A stretch of DNA of 64,000 nucleotides from positions 124,001 to 188,000 of the forward strand of contig DAOKZR010000001.1 of assembly GCA_035325525.1 (NCBI GenBank). Direction: 5' to 3'. Position 1 is the stretch's first letter. Each line of letters begins with the position of its first letter. A model generated the notes under the pieces. It saw only the letters and a list, made by a program, of their open reading frames with translations, was not told the DNA's origin and did not search any database. The position numbers and the translations under genes are program-made. Source of the DNA: Hyphomicrobium_B sp035325525. GTDB lineage: Bacteria; Pseudomonadota; Alphaproteobacteria; Rhizobiales; Hyphomicrobiaceae. This document shows positions 44,313 through 52,797 of the stretch, piece after piece.

Positions 44313-45623
44313 ATGATCCCCAGGTATTCGCGCGCTGAAATGGCCAGCATTTGGGAGCCTGCCACGCGCTTTCGAATCTGGTTTGAAATCGAGGCTCACG
44401 CCGCGGCGGCCATGGCCGAGATTGGAATGATCCCCAGGGAAAGCGCGGCAGCAATCTGGGACAAGGGGTCGCAGGCGAAGTTTTCGGTCGAACGCATCGA
44501 CGAAATCGAATCGGTCGCGAAGCACGACGTCATCGCCTTCCTCACCCATCTGGCCGAGCACGTGGGGCCCGATGCGCGTTTCGTCCATCAGGGCATGACC
44601 TCCTCGGACGTGCTCGACACCTGCCTCAACGTGCAACTGGTGCGCGCCGCCGACCTGCTGATCGCCGGCATCGACCGCCTGCTTACCGCCTTGAAGGCAC
44701 GCGCCTTCGAGCACAAGGACACGATCACGATCGGCCGCAGCCACGGCATCCATGCCGAGCCGACCACGTTCGGCGTCAAGCTTGCGTTTACCTATGCCGA
44801 GTTCCTGCGCTGCCGCGAGCGCATGGTGGCGGCGCGCAAGGAGGTCGCAACTTGTGCCATCTCAGGTGCCGTGGGGACGTTCGCCAATATCGATCCGCGC
44901 GTCGAAGAGTACGTCGCAGCCAAGCTCGGGCTCGTCCCCGAGCCGGTCTCGACACAGGTCATTCCCCGTGACCGCCACGCCATGTACTTCGCCACGCTGG
45001 GCGTCGTCGCATCCTGCATGGAGCGGCTTGCGGTTGAAATCCGCCACCTTCAACGCACTGAGGTGCTGGAGGCGGAAGAATACTTCTCGCCGGGGCAGAA
45101 AGGCTCCTCCGCGATGCCCCACAAACGCAACCCCGTGCTGAGCGAGAACTTGACGGGGTTGGCCCGCATGGTGCGCGCCTATGCGCTTCCGGCCATGGAG
45201 AACGTCGCGCTTTGGCACGAGCGCGATATCTCGCACTCTTCCGTCGAACGCATGATCGGACCCGACGCCACCGTCACCCTCGACTTTGCCTTGAACCGCC
45301 TCGCGGGCGTCATCGAGAAGCTTGTCGTCTACCCGGCCAACATGAAGAAGAACCTCGACAAGCTAGGCGGACTGCACAACTCCCAGCGCGTCCTGCTGGC
45401 CTTGACGCAGGCCGGCGCTTCTCGCGAGGAGGCCTACGCCCTGGTCCAGCGCAACGCGATGAAGACGTGGGAGCATGGGGCCGACTTTCTGACCGAACTC
45501 AAGGCCGACAAGGACGTCGCCGCGAGGCTGCCGGCGGCCGAACTGGAAAAGATGTTCGACCTGGGCTACCACACCAAGCATGTCGACACGATTTTCAAGC
45601 GCGTGTTCGGGGCTAGCGCATAA
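44313..45623 (+). CDS. purB: Adenylosuccinate lyase
   Basis: 436 aa. It acts twice in purine synthesis, cleaving SAICAR and adenylosuccinate to release fumarate. The fumarase/aspartase signature GSSAMPHKRNPVLSEN (residues ~264-279) and the catalytic His region GRSHGIHAEPTTFG are present, as is TSSDVLDTCLNVQL. The length and the MIPRYSRAEMASIWEP start are typical of the short bacterial class. Confidence 0.97.
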   Translation: MIPRYSRAEMASIWEPATRFRIWFEIEAHAAAAMAEIGMIPRESAAAIWDKGSQAKFSVERIDEIESVAKHDVIAFLTHLAEHVGPDARFVHQGMTSSDVLDTCLNVQLVRAADLLIAGIDRLLTALKARAFEHKDTITIGRSHGIHAEPTTFGVKLAFTYAEFLRCRERMVAARKEVATCAISGAVGTFANIDPRVEEYVAAKLGLVPEPVSTQVIPRDRHAMYFATLGVVASCMERLAVEIRHLQRTEVLEAEEYFSPGQKGSSAMPHKRNPVLSENLTGLARMVRAYALPAMENVALWHERDISHSSVERMIGPDATVTLDFALNRLAGVIEKLVVYPANMKKNLDKLGGLHNSQRVLLALTQAGASREEAYALVQRNAMKTWEHGADFLTELKADKDVAARLPAAELEKMFDLGYHTKHVDTIFKRVFGASA

Positions 45624-45635
45624 GGCGGATCAGCC

Positions 45636-45675
45636 GAGCCGTTTGCACGATCGCCACGAAACGCGCCATCGGCTC
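45636..45675 (+). repeat. Dispersed palindromic repeat, copy 2 (module 1)
   Basis: GAGCCGTTTGCACGAT to CATCGGCTC with CACGAAACGCGC between. It lies 12 bases after the purB stop. It is the same element as at 30413, 59451 and 63466. Confidence 0.7.
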
Positions 45676-45750
45676 TGGCGCACGGGCGATGGCGTGCAGC
45701 CGCCCCACGCCTTCATTCCTGCCCGGCCCGCGCACAAATCCTGAGCGGCC

Positions 45751-46293
45751 TCAGCCGTCCTTCAAGTCCAACAGCTCGACATCGAAGATCAACGTTGCGT
45801 TGGGAGGAATGACGCCACCTGCGCCCCGTGCGCCATAGCCGAGCTGCGGCGGAATGATGAGCGTGCGTTTGCCGCCGACCTTCATGTCCGCGACACCCTC
45901 GTCCCAGCCCTTGATGACCTGGCCCACGCCGATGGTGAAGGCGAACGGTTTGCCGCGATCAACCGAAGAGTCGAATTTCGCGCCCTTGGCTCCATCCTTG
46001 TAGAGCCAGCCGGTGTAATGCATCACGCACGCCTGCCCGGTCTTGGGCGAGGCGCCCGTTCCCTCTTGCGTGTCGATGATCCGAAGGCCCGAAGCGGTGG
46101 TCTTGGCGTTCGACATATCCATTCCTATTGTTTGTGCTTGGCTGGAATCCGCCGGCGTGGACGGCCGAGCGCCGGACCGGGTTTCGGACTGGGCCTCGGA
46201 CTGGCCCTTGGACTGGGGCTGCTTTTGCGCATCGCACGCCGCCAGCGAAATGCCCGCCGCGAGCGCAATGAGCATGGTGTGACGCCCCGGCAT
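45751..46293 (-). CDS. FKBP-type peptidyl-prolyl isomerase lipoprotein
   Basis: 180 aa with lipobox SLAAC at residues 16-20, so probably anchored in an envelope membrane. A ~40-residue polar linker precedes one FKBP domain (residues ~65-180): VMHYTGWLYKDGAKGAKFDSS, IGVGQVIKGWDEGVADM and KRTLIIPPQLGYGARG. It should assist folding of periplasmic proteins by proline isomerisation. Monocistronic and convergent with purB. Confidence 0.93.
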   Translation of the reverse strand: MPGRHTMLIALAAGISLAACDAQKQPQSKGQSEAQSETRSGARPSTPADSSQAQTIGMDMSNAKTTASGLRIIDTQEGTGASPKTGQACVMHYTGWLYKDGAKGAKFDSSVDRGKPFAFTIGVGQVIKGWDEGVADMKVGGKRTLIIPPQLGYGARGAGGVIPPNATLIFDVELLDLKDG

Positions 46294-46457
46294 GACGAAC
46301 GTGCCTCATTTATAAAGAGCCGCTCAAACGTTGTTCCGGAGCGGGTGACGGAGGGTGCAGATCTTCGAGCCAGAAAAGCGATCCTGCGCGCCCCCGGCGA
46401 ACCCGTCTTACCCCGGCTGCGCCGGCAAGGGAAGCCGCCGGCCCTCGCCCGCCGTGC

Positions 46458-46516
46458 CAGTCACGCCAGTAACGCCCAGTCACGCCCAGTCACACCCAGT
46501 CACACCCAGTCGCGCC
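46458..46516. repeat. Decamer tandem repeat (CAGTCACGCC-type)
   Basis: About six consecutive 10-base units of the form CAGTCACGCC, with substitutions CAGTAACGCC and CAGTCACACC, occupy the space between the FKBP and bactofilin genes. The period is close to one helical turn. It lies immediately downstream of the bactofilin stop. Confidence 0.85.
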
Positions 46517-46521
46517 TGCGC

Positions 46522-46902
46522 TCATGCACCCAACAGCAGCGGAGCACTATGCCGGCGCGACCGGCCTTCAAAATAGCAGCCATCCTCAAGAATGAGCTGC
46601 TTGTGGAAGATGTCGCCAATCACCGAGCTTGCCGCCTTCATCGTCAGCATGTTGGCGTAGATCTCGCCATTGACCTCGCCGAGCACGATCACGCGCTCCG
46701 CCCTGACGCTGCCGTTGACGATGCCGCGCTCCGTGATGACGAGCTCAGCGCACGAAACGTCGCCCTCGACCGTGCACGCAATCTCGATGTTGCCAGGATA
46801 GGCAACAGCGCCCTCGATGGATAACCCCTTTGGAAAGCATAATGGCTGATAATGCGCGCTGTGCTGGTCACGCGGACTGCGCGTGCGGTCTTGTCTGGAC
46901 AT
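46522..46902 (-). CDS. Bactofilin
   Basis: 126 aa from the ATG at 46902, preceded by GAGGGGG. The short disordered N terminus is followed by the bactofilin beta-helix: LSIEGAVAYPGNIEIACTVEG, then GDVSCAELVITERGIVNGSVRAE and VIVLGEVNGEIYANMLTM. Bactofilins polymerise into cytoskeletal filaments that position cell-wall enzymes or shape features such as stalks. No M23 peptidase gene is adjacent. Confidence 0.9.
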   Translation of the reverse strand: MSRQDRTRSPRDQHSAHYQPLCFPKGLSIEGAVAYPGNIEIACTVEGDVSCAELVITERGIVNGSVRAERVIVLGEVNGEIYANMLTMKAASSVIGDIFHKQLILEDGCYFEGRSRRHSAPLLLGA

Positions 46903-47088
46903 TTCGCCCCCTCGCCCTCGAGCGCCCGCACGCTTCGCAACCCCACAGTTCTCAGTGATGATGGCAAGAATCTGGCTCCGCGGTCCAAGCCGGCTGTCAC
47001 GCGCCCGCCTCCGGGAGGGATTTGGCAATTGACAGCCCGGCGTTTCCTCCTAAAACGCGGCGTGAAATCAGAATTAAGGGATATGCCG

Positions 47089-47214
47089 ATGCCGACGATG
47101 TCAAACCTGCGCCGCCGCAAAATCCAGGCTCGCCAGCGCAAGGTCGAAAACGAGAAAAAGCGCTTGGCCAAGATCGCCAAGAAAGAGCGCAACGCCGAGA
47201 AGAAGACCGGCTGA
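47089..47214 (+). CDS. Very small basic protein
   Basis: 41 aa from the ATG at 47089, 8 bases after AAGGG; an ATG two codons upstream at 47083 is too close to that site. The sequence is almost entirely Lys/Arg/Glu helix (MSNLRRRKIQARQRKVENEK and onward). It resembles small conserved proteins seen in Hyphomicrobiales with no assigned role. It could bind nucleic acid or ribosomes (speculative). Confidence 0.6.
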   Translation: MPTMSNLRRRKIQARQRKVENEKKRLAKIAKKERNAEKKTG

Positions 47215-47721
47215 GCCTGCACGGCCAGAACCGATGCTGCCAGAACCGATGCGGGCATAAACAGCGCAGCCCAAAACCTGCACTGTTAAGTTCAACGGAT
47301 CAGCGTCCGATGGGCGCATAGCGATTGAGCGCGGAATCTGGCGGACCGCGCCCAATCGCCTACCCGGGAGCAAGATTGGCATCGCATCAAAAGCCGGGGA
47401 CACCTCAGCCCGCTGGTTCCCGGCAACCGCTCATCCGCAGTCCAACGGTCCGCACACAGGCGCGGCGCGCTCGCGCAGGCCGGGGCGGGCCCGGGCCGCG
47501 GCGGCGGTCCGTTGACTGAACCAAGCGACATTTCAAACGCAATCCCATGCATCGCCCATGCACCACGCGCCTTGCGGCCACGCCGGGCTTTCGATAAAAT
47601 TATAAATTATTTCGTTGCGGCCGCCCGCACGGCGATCACGTAGAATTGCCCGCGGAACTCCATTTGCCGGCGGCTCGTTTGCGCTATTGACCAAATCGCA
47701 TAGTCAGCAAGGAGACGGATC
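47215..47721. other. Intergenic region upstream of the HdeD-like gene
   Basis: About 500 bases with no credible gene. A very GC-rich stretch around 47450-47510 contrasts with an A/T-rich patch at 47595-47612, which may be the promoter of the HdeD-like gene. No terminator with a clear U-run was found. Confidence 0.5.
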
Positions 47722-48309
47722 ATGGCCGCTCAAAGCTACCCTCCCGGTACCGTTCTGATGCGCCCGACGCTCGATGCGCTCGCGCGCAACTGGTGGCTCA
47801 TCCTTCTGCGCGGCATCCTGGCCGTGATCTTCGGCGTGCTCACCTTCATCTGGCCGGGCCTTACGCTTTTCACGCTGGTCATCTTCTACGGCGCCTTCGC
47901 TCTGCTCGACGGCATCGTCGCCCTCGTTGCCTCTGTCACCGGGGGCGCGCCCGCGCCCAGATGGTGGCTCGCCGTCGTCGGCTTGGTCGGCATTGCGGCC
48001 GGCGTGGTGACGCTGATGTGGCCGGGCATCACGGGCCTCGTTCTGCTGTATTTCATTGCGGGCTGGGCCATCGCGGCAGGCGTCTTCCAGATCATCGGCG
48101 CCATTCGCCTGCGTAAAGAGATCGAGGGTGAGTGGCTGCTCGTCGCCAGCGGTATCCTGTCGGTCGCGTTCGGCTTGCTCGTGCTCGCCTATCCGGGTGC
48201 GGGGGCGCTTGGCCTCGCCTTTGCCATCGGCGGGTTCGCCATCGTCTACGGCGTAATGCTGATCGCGTTCTCGCTACGGCTGAGAAAGCATGCGGAAGTG
48301 AAAATCTAG
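47722..48309 (+). CDS. HdeD-family membrane protein
   Basis: 195 aa with six membrane helices arranged as three similar pairs (WWLILLRGILAVIFGVLTFIWP, WWLAVVGLVGIAAGVVTLMWP and LLVASGILSVAFGLLVLAYP-type units, each shortened here). It matches the HdeD/DUF308 family, linked in E. coli to acid resistance. The ATG follows AAGGAG. The physiological role here is unknown. Confidence 0.92.
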   Translation: MAAQSYPPGTVLMRPTLDALARNWWLILLRGILAVIFGVLTFIWPGLTLFTLVIFYGAFALLDGIVALVASVTGGAPAPRWWLAVVGLVGIAAGVVTLMWPGITGLVLLYFIAGWAIAAGVFQIIGAIRLRKEIEGEWLLVASGILSVAFGLLVLAYPGAGALGLAFAIGGFAIVYGVMLIAFSLRLRKHAEVKI

Positions 48310-48464
48310 CCGCAGGGTAACAAGGACCGGGCAAACAAGGGCCAGGAGCGCTCAACCGGAACCTCATGTCCCATATCAAGGGAAAGCCTGCCCACATTGA
48401 ATTATACTGACGCCGCAGCGGTCCGGCGCGCGTGCGGCAGAAAAAGACATCATGGAGCACGATA

Positions 48465-48704
48465 ATGGATCGCATATTGCGCGACCCTGGCTTCCGCACT
48501 CATCTGATCATCTACGTGGCGGTCAACCTGGGATTATTCTTCATCAACATGATGAGCCATGAGCCGGGTTACTGGTTCCAGTGGCCGCTCATCGGCTGGG
48601 GTATCGGCATTCTCGGTCATGCCTTTCTGGTCAGCCGCGCTCCCGACGTGAGCGCGATGAGCAAACGCGACGCCGGCGGCCCGGGCGGCCCGCCAGCAAC
48701 GTGA
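48465..48704 (+). CDS. 2TM-domain membrane protein
   Basis: 79 aa from the ATG at 48465 with GGAG 7 bases upstream. Two membrane helices (residues ~12-28 and ~38-57) are joined by a short loop, preceded by DPGFRTHLIIYVAVN and followed by a Gly/Pro-rich tail. This fits the 2TM domain family, found alone or fused to LytTR or kinase proteins. Function unknown. Convergent with purL. Confidence 0.8.
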   Translation: MDRILRDPGFRTHLIIYVAVNLGLFFINMMSHEPGYWFQWPLIGWGIGILGHAFLVSRAPDVSAMSKRDAGGPGGPPAT

Positions 48705-48787
48705 CTTTGCAGACGAGGCGTAGGATGACGATCGGAGGGCGCGGGCGAGGCGAGAGGGGTAACGCATCCCGCTGACGCATGGCGCGT

Positions 48788-51055
48788 CTACCCGCCCAGT
48801 TCGCTCTTCATCAGATTGGGCAGCCAGCCTTCGTGCACAGCGCGAAGTTCTTCCAAGGTCAGAGCGGTTTCGCCCTTGAGCGAGATTGCAGCAGCCTCGG
48901 CATCGGCGCCGGCCGTACGTCCCACGATGCGGGCCGGAAGCTCCAAGAGGCGCGCGCGCTCCAGGACTTCCTCGGCCTTGGCGGGCGCGACCTCGATAAT
49001 GTAACGCCCTTGATCCTCGCCAAACCAGATCGCATGCGCGGGCAGCTTGCCCTCGTAGGGAAAGAGTTCCACGCCCACGCCCTTTGCCTCGCGCGTCAGA
49101 CCATGCGCGCCGCCCGCCAGCGCCATTTCGGCAATGGCGACGAGAAGACCGCCGTCGGAGCAGTCGTGCACGGCCAGCGCGCGGCCTTCGCGGATCAGCG
49201 TGCGCACCAGCCGGCCGGCCTTGATTTCAGCTTCCAGATCAACCGCAGGCGGGGCGCCTTCGAACGTGCCCGTCGCGTACTGTTGGTAGAGCGACTGGCC
49301 CAGGTGCCCTTCCTCGCGGCCGATGACGATGAGCACGCTGCCTTCGCCCTTGAGCCGGATGTCGGCCACCTTCGCGGTATCGGGAATGAGGCCGACGCCG
49401 CCGATCGCGGGCGTTGGCGGAATGCCGATGCCGTTGGTTTCATTGTAGAGTGAGACGTTGCCGGACACGACGGGATAGTTGAGGGCTTTGCAGGCTTCGC
49501 CCATGCCGCGCACGGAGGCCACGAACTGGCCCATGATCTCGGGGCGCTCGGGATTGGCGAAGTTCATGTTGTCGGTGATGGCGAGCGGATCGGCGCCAAC
49601 GCAGGTCAGGTTGCGCCACGTCTCGACGACTGCCTGCTTGGTGCCCATTTCGGGATCGGCCGCCACGTAACGGGGTGTCACATCGCAGGTCACCGCGATA
49701 CCCTTCTTGGTGGCGTGCACGCGAACCACGCCGGCGTCGCCGCCCGGACGGCCCACCGTGTCGCCCATGACCATGTGATCGTACTGTTCCCAGATCCAGC
49801 GCCGCGACGCCAGCGCGTGCGAGCCCATCATCTCGCGCAGCGCGCCCAGAATCGAGTTGGGGGCCGGCACCCACTCGGGCAGTATCTTGGCAGGCTTCTT
49901 TGGCTCCACCCAGGGCCGCTCATAGACGGGAGCGGAGTTGGCGAGCACGGGGACGGGAAGATCGGCTTCCACGTTGCCTTTGTGCATGATGACCATGCGG
50001 CCCGTGTCCGTGGTCGTCCCGATGACGGCGAAGTCGAGGCCCCATTTGGTGATGATCGCCTCCGCCTCGCTTTCGCGGCCCGGCTTCAGCATCATGAGCA
50101 TGCGCTCCTGACTTTCCGAGAGCATCATCTCGTAGGCCGTCATCCCCTCCTCACGCTGGGGCACAAGGTCGAGGTTCAGTTCGATGCCGACGCCGCCCTT
50201 GTCGGCCATCTCGGACGTGGACGACGTCAGGCCCGCCGCGCCCATGTCCTGGATCGCGATGATGCAGTCGGTAGCCATCAGTTCCAGACAGGCCTCGATC
50301 AGCAACTTCTCGGTGAAGGGATCGCCGACCTGTACCGTGGGACGCTTCTCCTCGCTCTTGTCGTCGAACTCGGCCGACGCCATGGTCGCGCCGTGGATGC
50401 CGTCGCGGCCTGTCTTGGAGCCGACGTAGACGACGGGCAGGCCGACGCCCTTGGCGGCCGAATAGAAGATCCTGTCTTGCCTGGCGAGGCCGACGCACAT
50501 CGCGTTGACCAGGATGTTGTTGTTGTAGCCCGCGTCGAAGTTCGTCTCTCCGCCGATAGTGGGAACGCCCGTGCAATTGCCATAGTGCGCGATGCCCGCC
50601 ACCACACCGCTGACGAGATGGCGCGTCCTGGGATGGTCGGGCGCGCCAAAGCGCAGCGCATTCAGGTTGGCGACGGGGCGCGCGCCCATGGTGAACACGT
50701 CGCGCATGATGCCGCCGACACCCGTGGCCGCCCCCTGGAAGGGCTCGATGTAGGAGGGATGATTGTGGCTCTCCATTTTGAAGACCACCGCATCCCCGTC
50801 ACCCAGATCGACGACCCCCGCGTTCTCGCCCGGACCCTGTATCACCTGGGGCCCCGACGTGGGCAGCGTCTTGAGCCACACACGACTCGACTTGTAGGAG
50901 CAGTGCTCGGACCACATCACCGAAAAGATGCCGAGTTCGCAGATGCTGGGCTGACGCCCCAGGATCTCGATGAGGCGGCCGTACTCGTCCGGCTTCAATC
51001 CGTGCTCGGCAACGATTTCCGGGGTGATTTTCGTAGTGGCGGATCGGGCTGACAT
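48788..51055 (-). CDS. purL: Phosphoribosylformylglycinamidine synthase subunit PurL
   Basis: 755 aa from the ATG at 51055, which matches the family's usual start before KITPEIVAEHGLKPDEY. An ATG at 51121 has a better site (AAGGGGG) and would add 22 residues. It converts FGAR to FGAM with ammonia from PurQ. Landmarks are the N-terminal SVMWSEHCSYKSSR and GAATGVGGIMRDVFTMGARP. Separate PurQ and PurS encoded at 56440 and 57572 confirm the small (SQL) type. Unusually, it is about 5.4 kb from purQ. Confidence 0.96.
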   Translation of the reverse strand: MSARSATTKITPEIVAEHGLKPDEYGRLIEILGRQPSICELGIFSVMWSEHCSYKSSRVWLKTLPTSGPQVIQGPGENAGVVDLGDGDAVVFKMESHNHPSYIEPFQGAATGVGGIMRDVFTMGARPVANLNALRFGAPDHPRTRHLVSGVVAGIAHYGNCTGVPTIGGETNFDAGYNNNILVNAMCVGLARQDRIFYSAAKGVGLPVVYVGSKTGRDGIHGATMASAEFDDKSEEKRPTVQVGDPFTEKLLIEACLELMATDCIIAIQDMGAAGLTSSTSEMADKGGVGIELNLDLVPQREEGMTAYEMMLSESQERMLMMLKPGRESEAEAIITKWGLDFAVIGTTTDTGRMVIMHKGNVEADLPVPVLANSAPVYERPWVEPKKPAKILPEWVPAPNSILGALREMMGSHALASRRWIWEQYDHMVMGDTVGRPGGDAGVVRVHATKKGIAVTCDVTPRYVAADPEMGTKQAVVETWRNLTCVGADPLAITDNMNFANPERPEIMGQFVASVRGMGEACKALNYPVVSGNVSLYNETNGIGIPPTPAIGGVGLIPDTAKVADIRLKGEGSVLIVIGREEGHLGQSLYQQYATGTFEGAPPAVDLEAEIKAGRLVRTLIREGRALAVHDCSDGGLLVAIAEMALAGGAHGLTREAKGVGVELFPYEGKLPAHAIWFGEDQGRYIIEVAPAKAEEVLERARLLELPARIVGRTAGADAEAAAISLKGETALTLEELRAVHEGWLPNLMKSELGG

Positions 51056-51461
51056 CAGGTCTCGCAGGAATTCTGGCTGTGTTCGGGCAGCGTGAATTTT
51101 TTCACGCCCGCTTATAGCCATGACGGACCCCCTTGTCGCGGCCCGCGCCCGTTTGTCCCAAGCCGCGATCGCCTTTCCGGGCGGGCGCGTCGGGCGCGGC
51201 AAAGCCGCAAGGCCCAGTGCGAGCGGCCGGCCGCGAAGCGGTTCGGACGCGCCAAGGTGGCCGGGCGATGGCGAGAAACAGCTTGTCCTACCCTCCCGGG
51301 CTGTGACCGTTTCGCGCTGCAGCAAACGCATTCCGGAAATGCATAGCTATCTATTTTTCTTTCCTCCTCATGTGGTTATCTAGGCCCGCAGAACGCAGCC
51401 GTCATGCCCGGACACTTATGCGAGGGCTTGAACGCTGCGAAGTGGAATGGAGGCTCCATCC
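51056..51461. other. Divergent region between purL and an exported protein gene
   Basis: About 400 bases. The part near purL is GC-rich; an A/T-rich patch at 51339-51380 contains GCATAGCTAT, which recurs at 52218. No gene or known RNA motif was recognised. Confidence 0.45.
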
Positions 51462-51866
51462 ATGAAGACGATCAGCAAAGCTTTCATCATCCTCGGTCTG
51501 GCCGCGCTCGGGGCGGGCTCCGCGACGCTCGGCGTGCGCGCGGGCAACGAGGCAAACGGCGTAACGATCCTGGGTGAGAACAAGGGTGCGTCGTTCGACG
51601 TCGGCACGAAGAAGGCGGTTGCCTTCTACGCCAAGCAGTCCGGCGCCTGCAGCGTGACCGTCATGGTCTCAGAAACCTATAGCGAGCAGCTTCCCTATCA
51701 TCTGGCAAGCGTGCGATTCACCAGCAATGTCGCGGCTGGAACGACGGCGCAGCTTGATACGGCCGATGGCGCGGCCCTGTCGCTCGCGTGTGCGCCGAAC
51801 GCTTCGAACCTCGTTGTCGAGAGCGTCGATCGCGTGGCTTACGTGCCGCCGCGCATGACCAACTGA
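51462..51866 (+). CDS. Exported protein of unknown function
   Basis: 134 aa from the ATG at 51462 with GGAGGC 7 bases upstream. A signal peptide (residues 1-27) precedes a small beta-rich domain (FDVGTKKAVAFYAKQSGACSV; LASVRFTSNVAAGTTAQLDT) with two Cys that could pair. I do not recognise the family. It is followed by a strong terminator, so it is monocistronic, and lies in the block that separates purL from purQ. Confidence 0.75.
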   Translation: MKTISKAFIILGLAALGAGSATLGVRAGNEANGVTILGENKGASFDVGTKKAVAFYAKQSGACSVTVMVSETYSEQLPYHLASVRFTSNVAAGTTAQLDTADGAALSLACAPNASNLVVESVDRVAYVPPRMTN

Positions 51867-51891
51867 GCGCCACCGGGCGATAACGAAGACC

Positions 51892-51924
51892 AAGGGGAGC
51901 GCGCCGCGCGGCGCTCCCCTTTTC
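51892..51924 (+). terminator. Rho-independent terminator
   Basis: AAGGGGAGCGC pairs perfectly with GCGCTCCCCTT around an 8-base loop, followed by TTC and T-rich sequence. It ends the transcript of the exported protein gene at 51462. Confidence 0.9.
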
Positions 51925-52082
51925 ATTTCAGCCCGTTTTTCATTTCAGCCGCCAGAGGCAGGAGCCCTTCGCTTCCGATTCGGGCGCAGATTCGGCTTGG
52001 CCGTGCATGTGCGACACTATTCGTCGGGCCCAGTCGACCGCGCCGCATATGTTGCATCTGCGAAATCGTTTATAAAAAGTCC

Positions 52083-52158
52083 AAGTCGCAACGCTTCCAA
52101 GACCACGCTTGCAAGCTGTTCAGACCCAGGGGAGGGCTTCGGTTCTCCCCTTCTTTTC
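52083..52158 (+). ncRNA. Candidate short non-coding transcript
   Basis: A TATAAA box at 52071-52076 is followed about 50 bases later by a terminator hairpin (52128-52160), with no reading frame between. This could give a ~75-nt RNA. No -35 box is clear and no known family was recognised. Confidence 0.3.
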
Positions 52159-52160
52159 TT
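52128..52160 (+). terminator. Rho-independent terminator with no gene upstream
   Basis: AGGGGAG pairs with CTCCCCT around a GC-rich loop containing CTTCGG, followed by TCTTTTCTT. A separate terminator already lies at 51892, so this one implies another transcript. Confidence 0.75.
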
Positions 52161-52206
52161 GGAAATTCCATATTTTTCTTTATGTTGCGAGCTTTCATCC
52201 CCCTTG

Positions 52207-52240
52207 ATGCACAAAGTGCATAGCTATTGTGCACATGCAC
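52207..52240. promoter_or_regulatory. Clustered ATGCAC/GTGCAT boxes
   Basis: ATGCAC (52207), GTGCAT (52216) and ATGCAC (52235) occur within 34 bases. The first two form a dyad with a 3-base centre, and an overlapping TGTGCACA palindrome sits at 52229. This has the look of an operator cluster. Confidence 0.4.
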
Positions 52241-52424
52241 ACCTTCCATTTCGCGGCATCCGCCCTATATCTACGCTGTAGAAATTAAGTTCTTCGAGGG
52301 GTGCGCGCAGTCCCCTCGCCCGGTCGCCTTTCCCCGGCTGTGCCCTTCCACGGCTGCCACGGAGGGGGACGTTCAGGGCCATCACCTGCGCGAACACAGA
52401 AGTACCAACCCAAGGTGATGTATC

Positions 52425-52514
52425 ATGAAAGCGATCGTGTTCGCTCTGCTCCAGACGCTGGCGCCTCAGGCCCAGAAACGTCAGGGCCGTGGGCGGCGCG
52501 GCGGCGCCCGCTGA
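52425..52514 (+). CDS. Possible 29-residue peptide
   Basis: ATG at 52425 is preceded by AAGGTG at about 8 bases. The peptide starts MKAIVFALLQTLAPQ, hydrophobic, then turns strongly basic (KRQGRGRRGG). A strong terminator follows 24 bases after the stop. It is not PqqA, which has a conserved Glu-Tyr pair. It may be a small membrane or leader peptide, or chance. Confidence 0.35.
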   Translation: MKAIVFALLQTLAPQAQKRQGRGRRGGAR

Positions 52515-52537
52515 ACGAGCGCGCGCAACTGCAATAG

Positions 52538-52569
52538 AAAAAAAGAGCCGCACATCGGCTCTTTTTTTT
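52538..52569. terminator. Strong bidirectional terminator
   Basis: AAAAAAAGAGCCG pairs with CGGCTCTTTTTTT around CACAT. The stem is perfect, with A-runs on one side and eight T on the other, so it can act in both directions. It isolates the upstream unit from the PQQ dehydrogenase promoter region. Confidence 0.95.
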
Positions 52570-52797
52570 CGCTTATGTTCGTCACCGCAATGCGGTCAAC
52601 CAACTTATCCCTTCGAAACAACTGGTAAAAATTCTGAACCAGATAGCTTCGCGCGGTCGATTCTTTTGCAGCTCTTTTGCAGCGCAGGGACGAACTTGCG
52701 TTGACTTATCCTCTTTCACCAACGCACTTTCCTCCTACCCAGGAAAAAGCTCCCCACCGACTCGGGAAGTATGCACCTGGGTATTGGGAGGAAATAC

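Larger units (their letters stand above)
51867..52797. other. 930-base non-coding region upstream of the PQQ dehydrogenase
   Basis: The longest gene-poor stretch in the window. It holds three terminator hairpins (51892, 52128 and 52538), a possible short RNA unit (52083-52158), clustered ATGCAC/GTGCAT boxes (52207-52240) and a 29-codon frame (52425-52514). The promoter of the dehydrogenase should lie in 52570-52790. Confidence 0.6.

Noticed and set aside
52425..52514. pqqA upstream of the PQQ dehydrogenase
   Set aside because: The 29-residue frame lacks the conserved Glu and Tyr of PqqA, and no other pqq genes follow.
51867..52797. 6S RNA, SRP RNA or tmRNA in the long gap
   Set aside because: None of the conserved cores of these RNAs could be found by eye; only unassigned hairpins are present.
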